From Rummeliibacillus sp. POC4 (lineage in GTDB: Bacteria > Bacillota > Bacilli > Bacillales_A > Planococcaceae): a DNA stretch of 44,910 nucleotides. Shown piece by piece: positions 44,889 through 44,910 of this stretch (position 1 is the first letter of the stretch; each line of letters starts with the position of its first letter). Position numbers and translations under genes: made by a program. The stretch is taken from NCBI RefSeq assembly GCF_003576525.1, contig NZ_QWUA01000003.1, positions 1 to 44,910 on the forward strand. Reading direction: 5' to 3'. Under the pieces are notes generated by a model. That model saw only the letters and a program-made list of their open reading frames with translations, was not told the origin of the DNA and ran no database searches.

Positions 44889-44910
44889 ACTCGATTCAAA
44901 ACAAATTGTA

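Overview
The window looks like chromosome of a low-GC, Gram-positive, spore-former-type Firmicute, most likely in the Planococcaceae/Caryophanaceae (Lysinibacillus, Kurthia, Rummeliibacillus, Viridibacillus relatives). That placement is inference. It rests on AT-rich DNA, strong GGAGG ribosome sites, a TagGH-type teichoic acid exporter, large S-layer-type proteins with Ig-like domains and no SLH domains, and GH73 autolysins. Almost everything encoded acts on the cell envelope. I saw no rRNA, tRNA or CRISPR array.

Layout. 1-8400: teichoic acid export (tagG, tagH) and a TagE/TarM-like glycosyltransferase, then a NERD-domain protein on the minus strand and a secreted glucosaminidase. This part holds three clusters of an unusual non-coding repeat with a strict 21-bp period. 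8493-13347: a second, larger glucosaminidase and a FlaA1/PglF/CapD-type nucleotide-sugar 4,6-dehydratase whose best start is CTG. 13391-19802: two large exported S-layer-like proteins, the first with a long AT-rich leader and N-terminal Tyr/Gly-rich repeats in place of SLH domains.

19.9-27.1 kb is an accessory segment: four very small genes, a tyrosine recombinase, an 852-residue primase/helicase, a second tyrosine recombinase and a putative DNA-binding protein. An identical 19-bp dif-like sequence lies at 19926 and 25318. The segment sits directly before a 5'-truncated S-layer gene (27311-29266). The sequence just after that gene's stop codon matches the sequence after the intact S-layer gene at 17298-19802 (39 of 42 bases). 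A third, decayed tyrosine recombinase follows at 29.5 kb. Together this looks like a recombinase-associated S-layer cassette locus.

30.2-39 kb encodes secreted enzymes: a caspase/gingipain-like Cys-His protein translationally coupled to a lipoprotein, a subtilisin, a transglutaminase-domain protein and a small exported protein. The first three share one Ig-like (SbsA/Big_5-like) domain, which suggests a common surface location. 39.3-44.4 kb: a third S-layer-like protein (minus strand) with 51-bp tandem repeats, a small exported protein with similar repeats, and a flagellin whose variable centre is replaced by a von Willebrand A domain but which is cut by one in-frame stop. The window ends with a 366-bp IS1182-like remnant and a weak candidate for a fourth 21-bp-period array.

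The most novel signals are the 21-bp phased arrays, the recombinase/S-layer cassette locus with dif-like sites, and the VWA-flagellin. All functions come from reading motifs in the sequence; no database search was possible.
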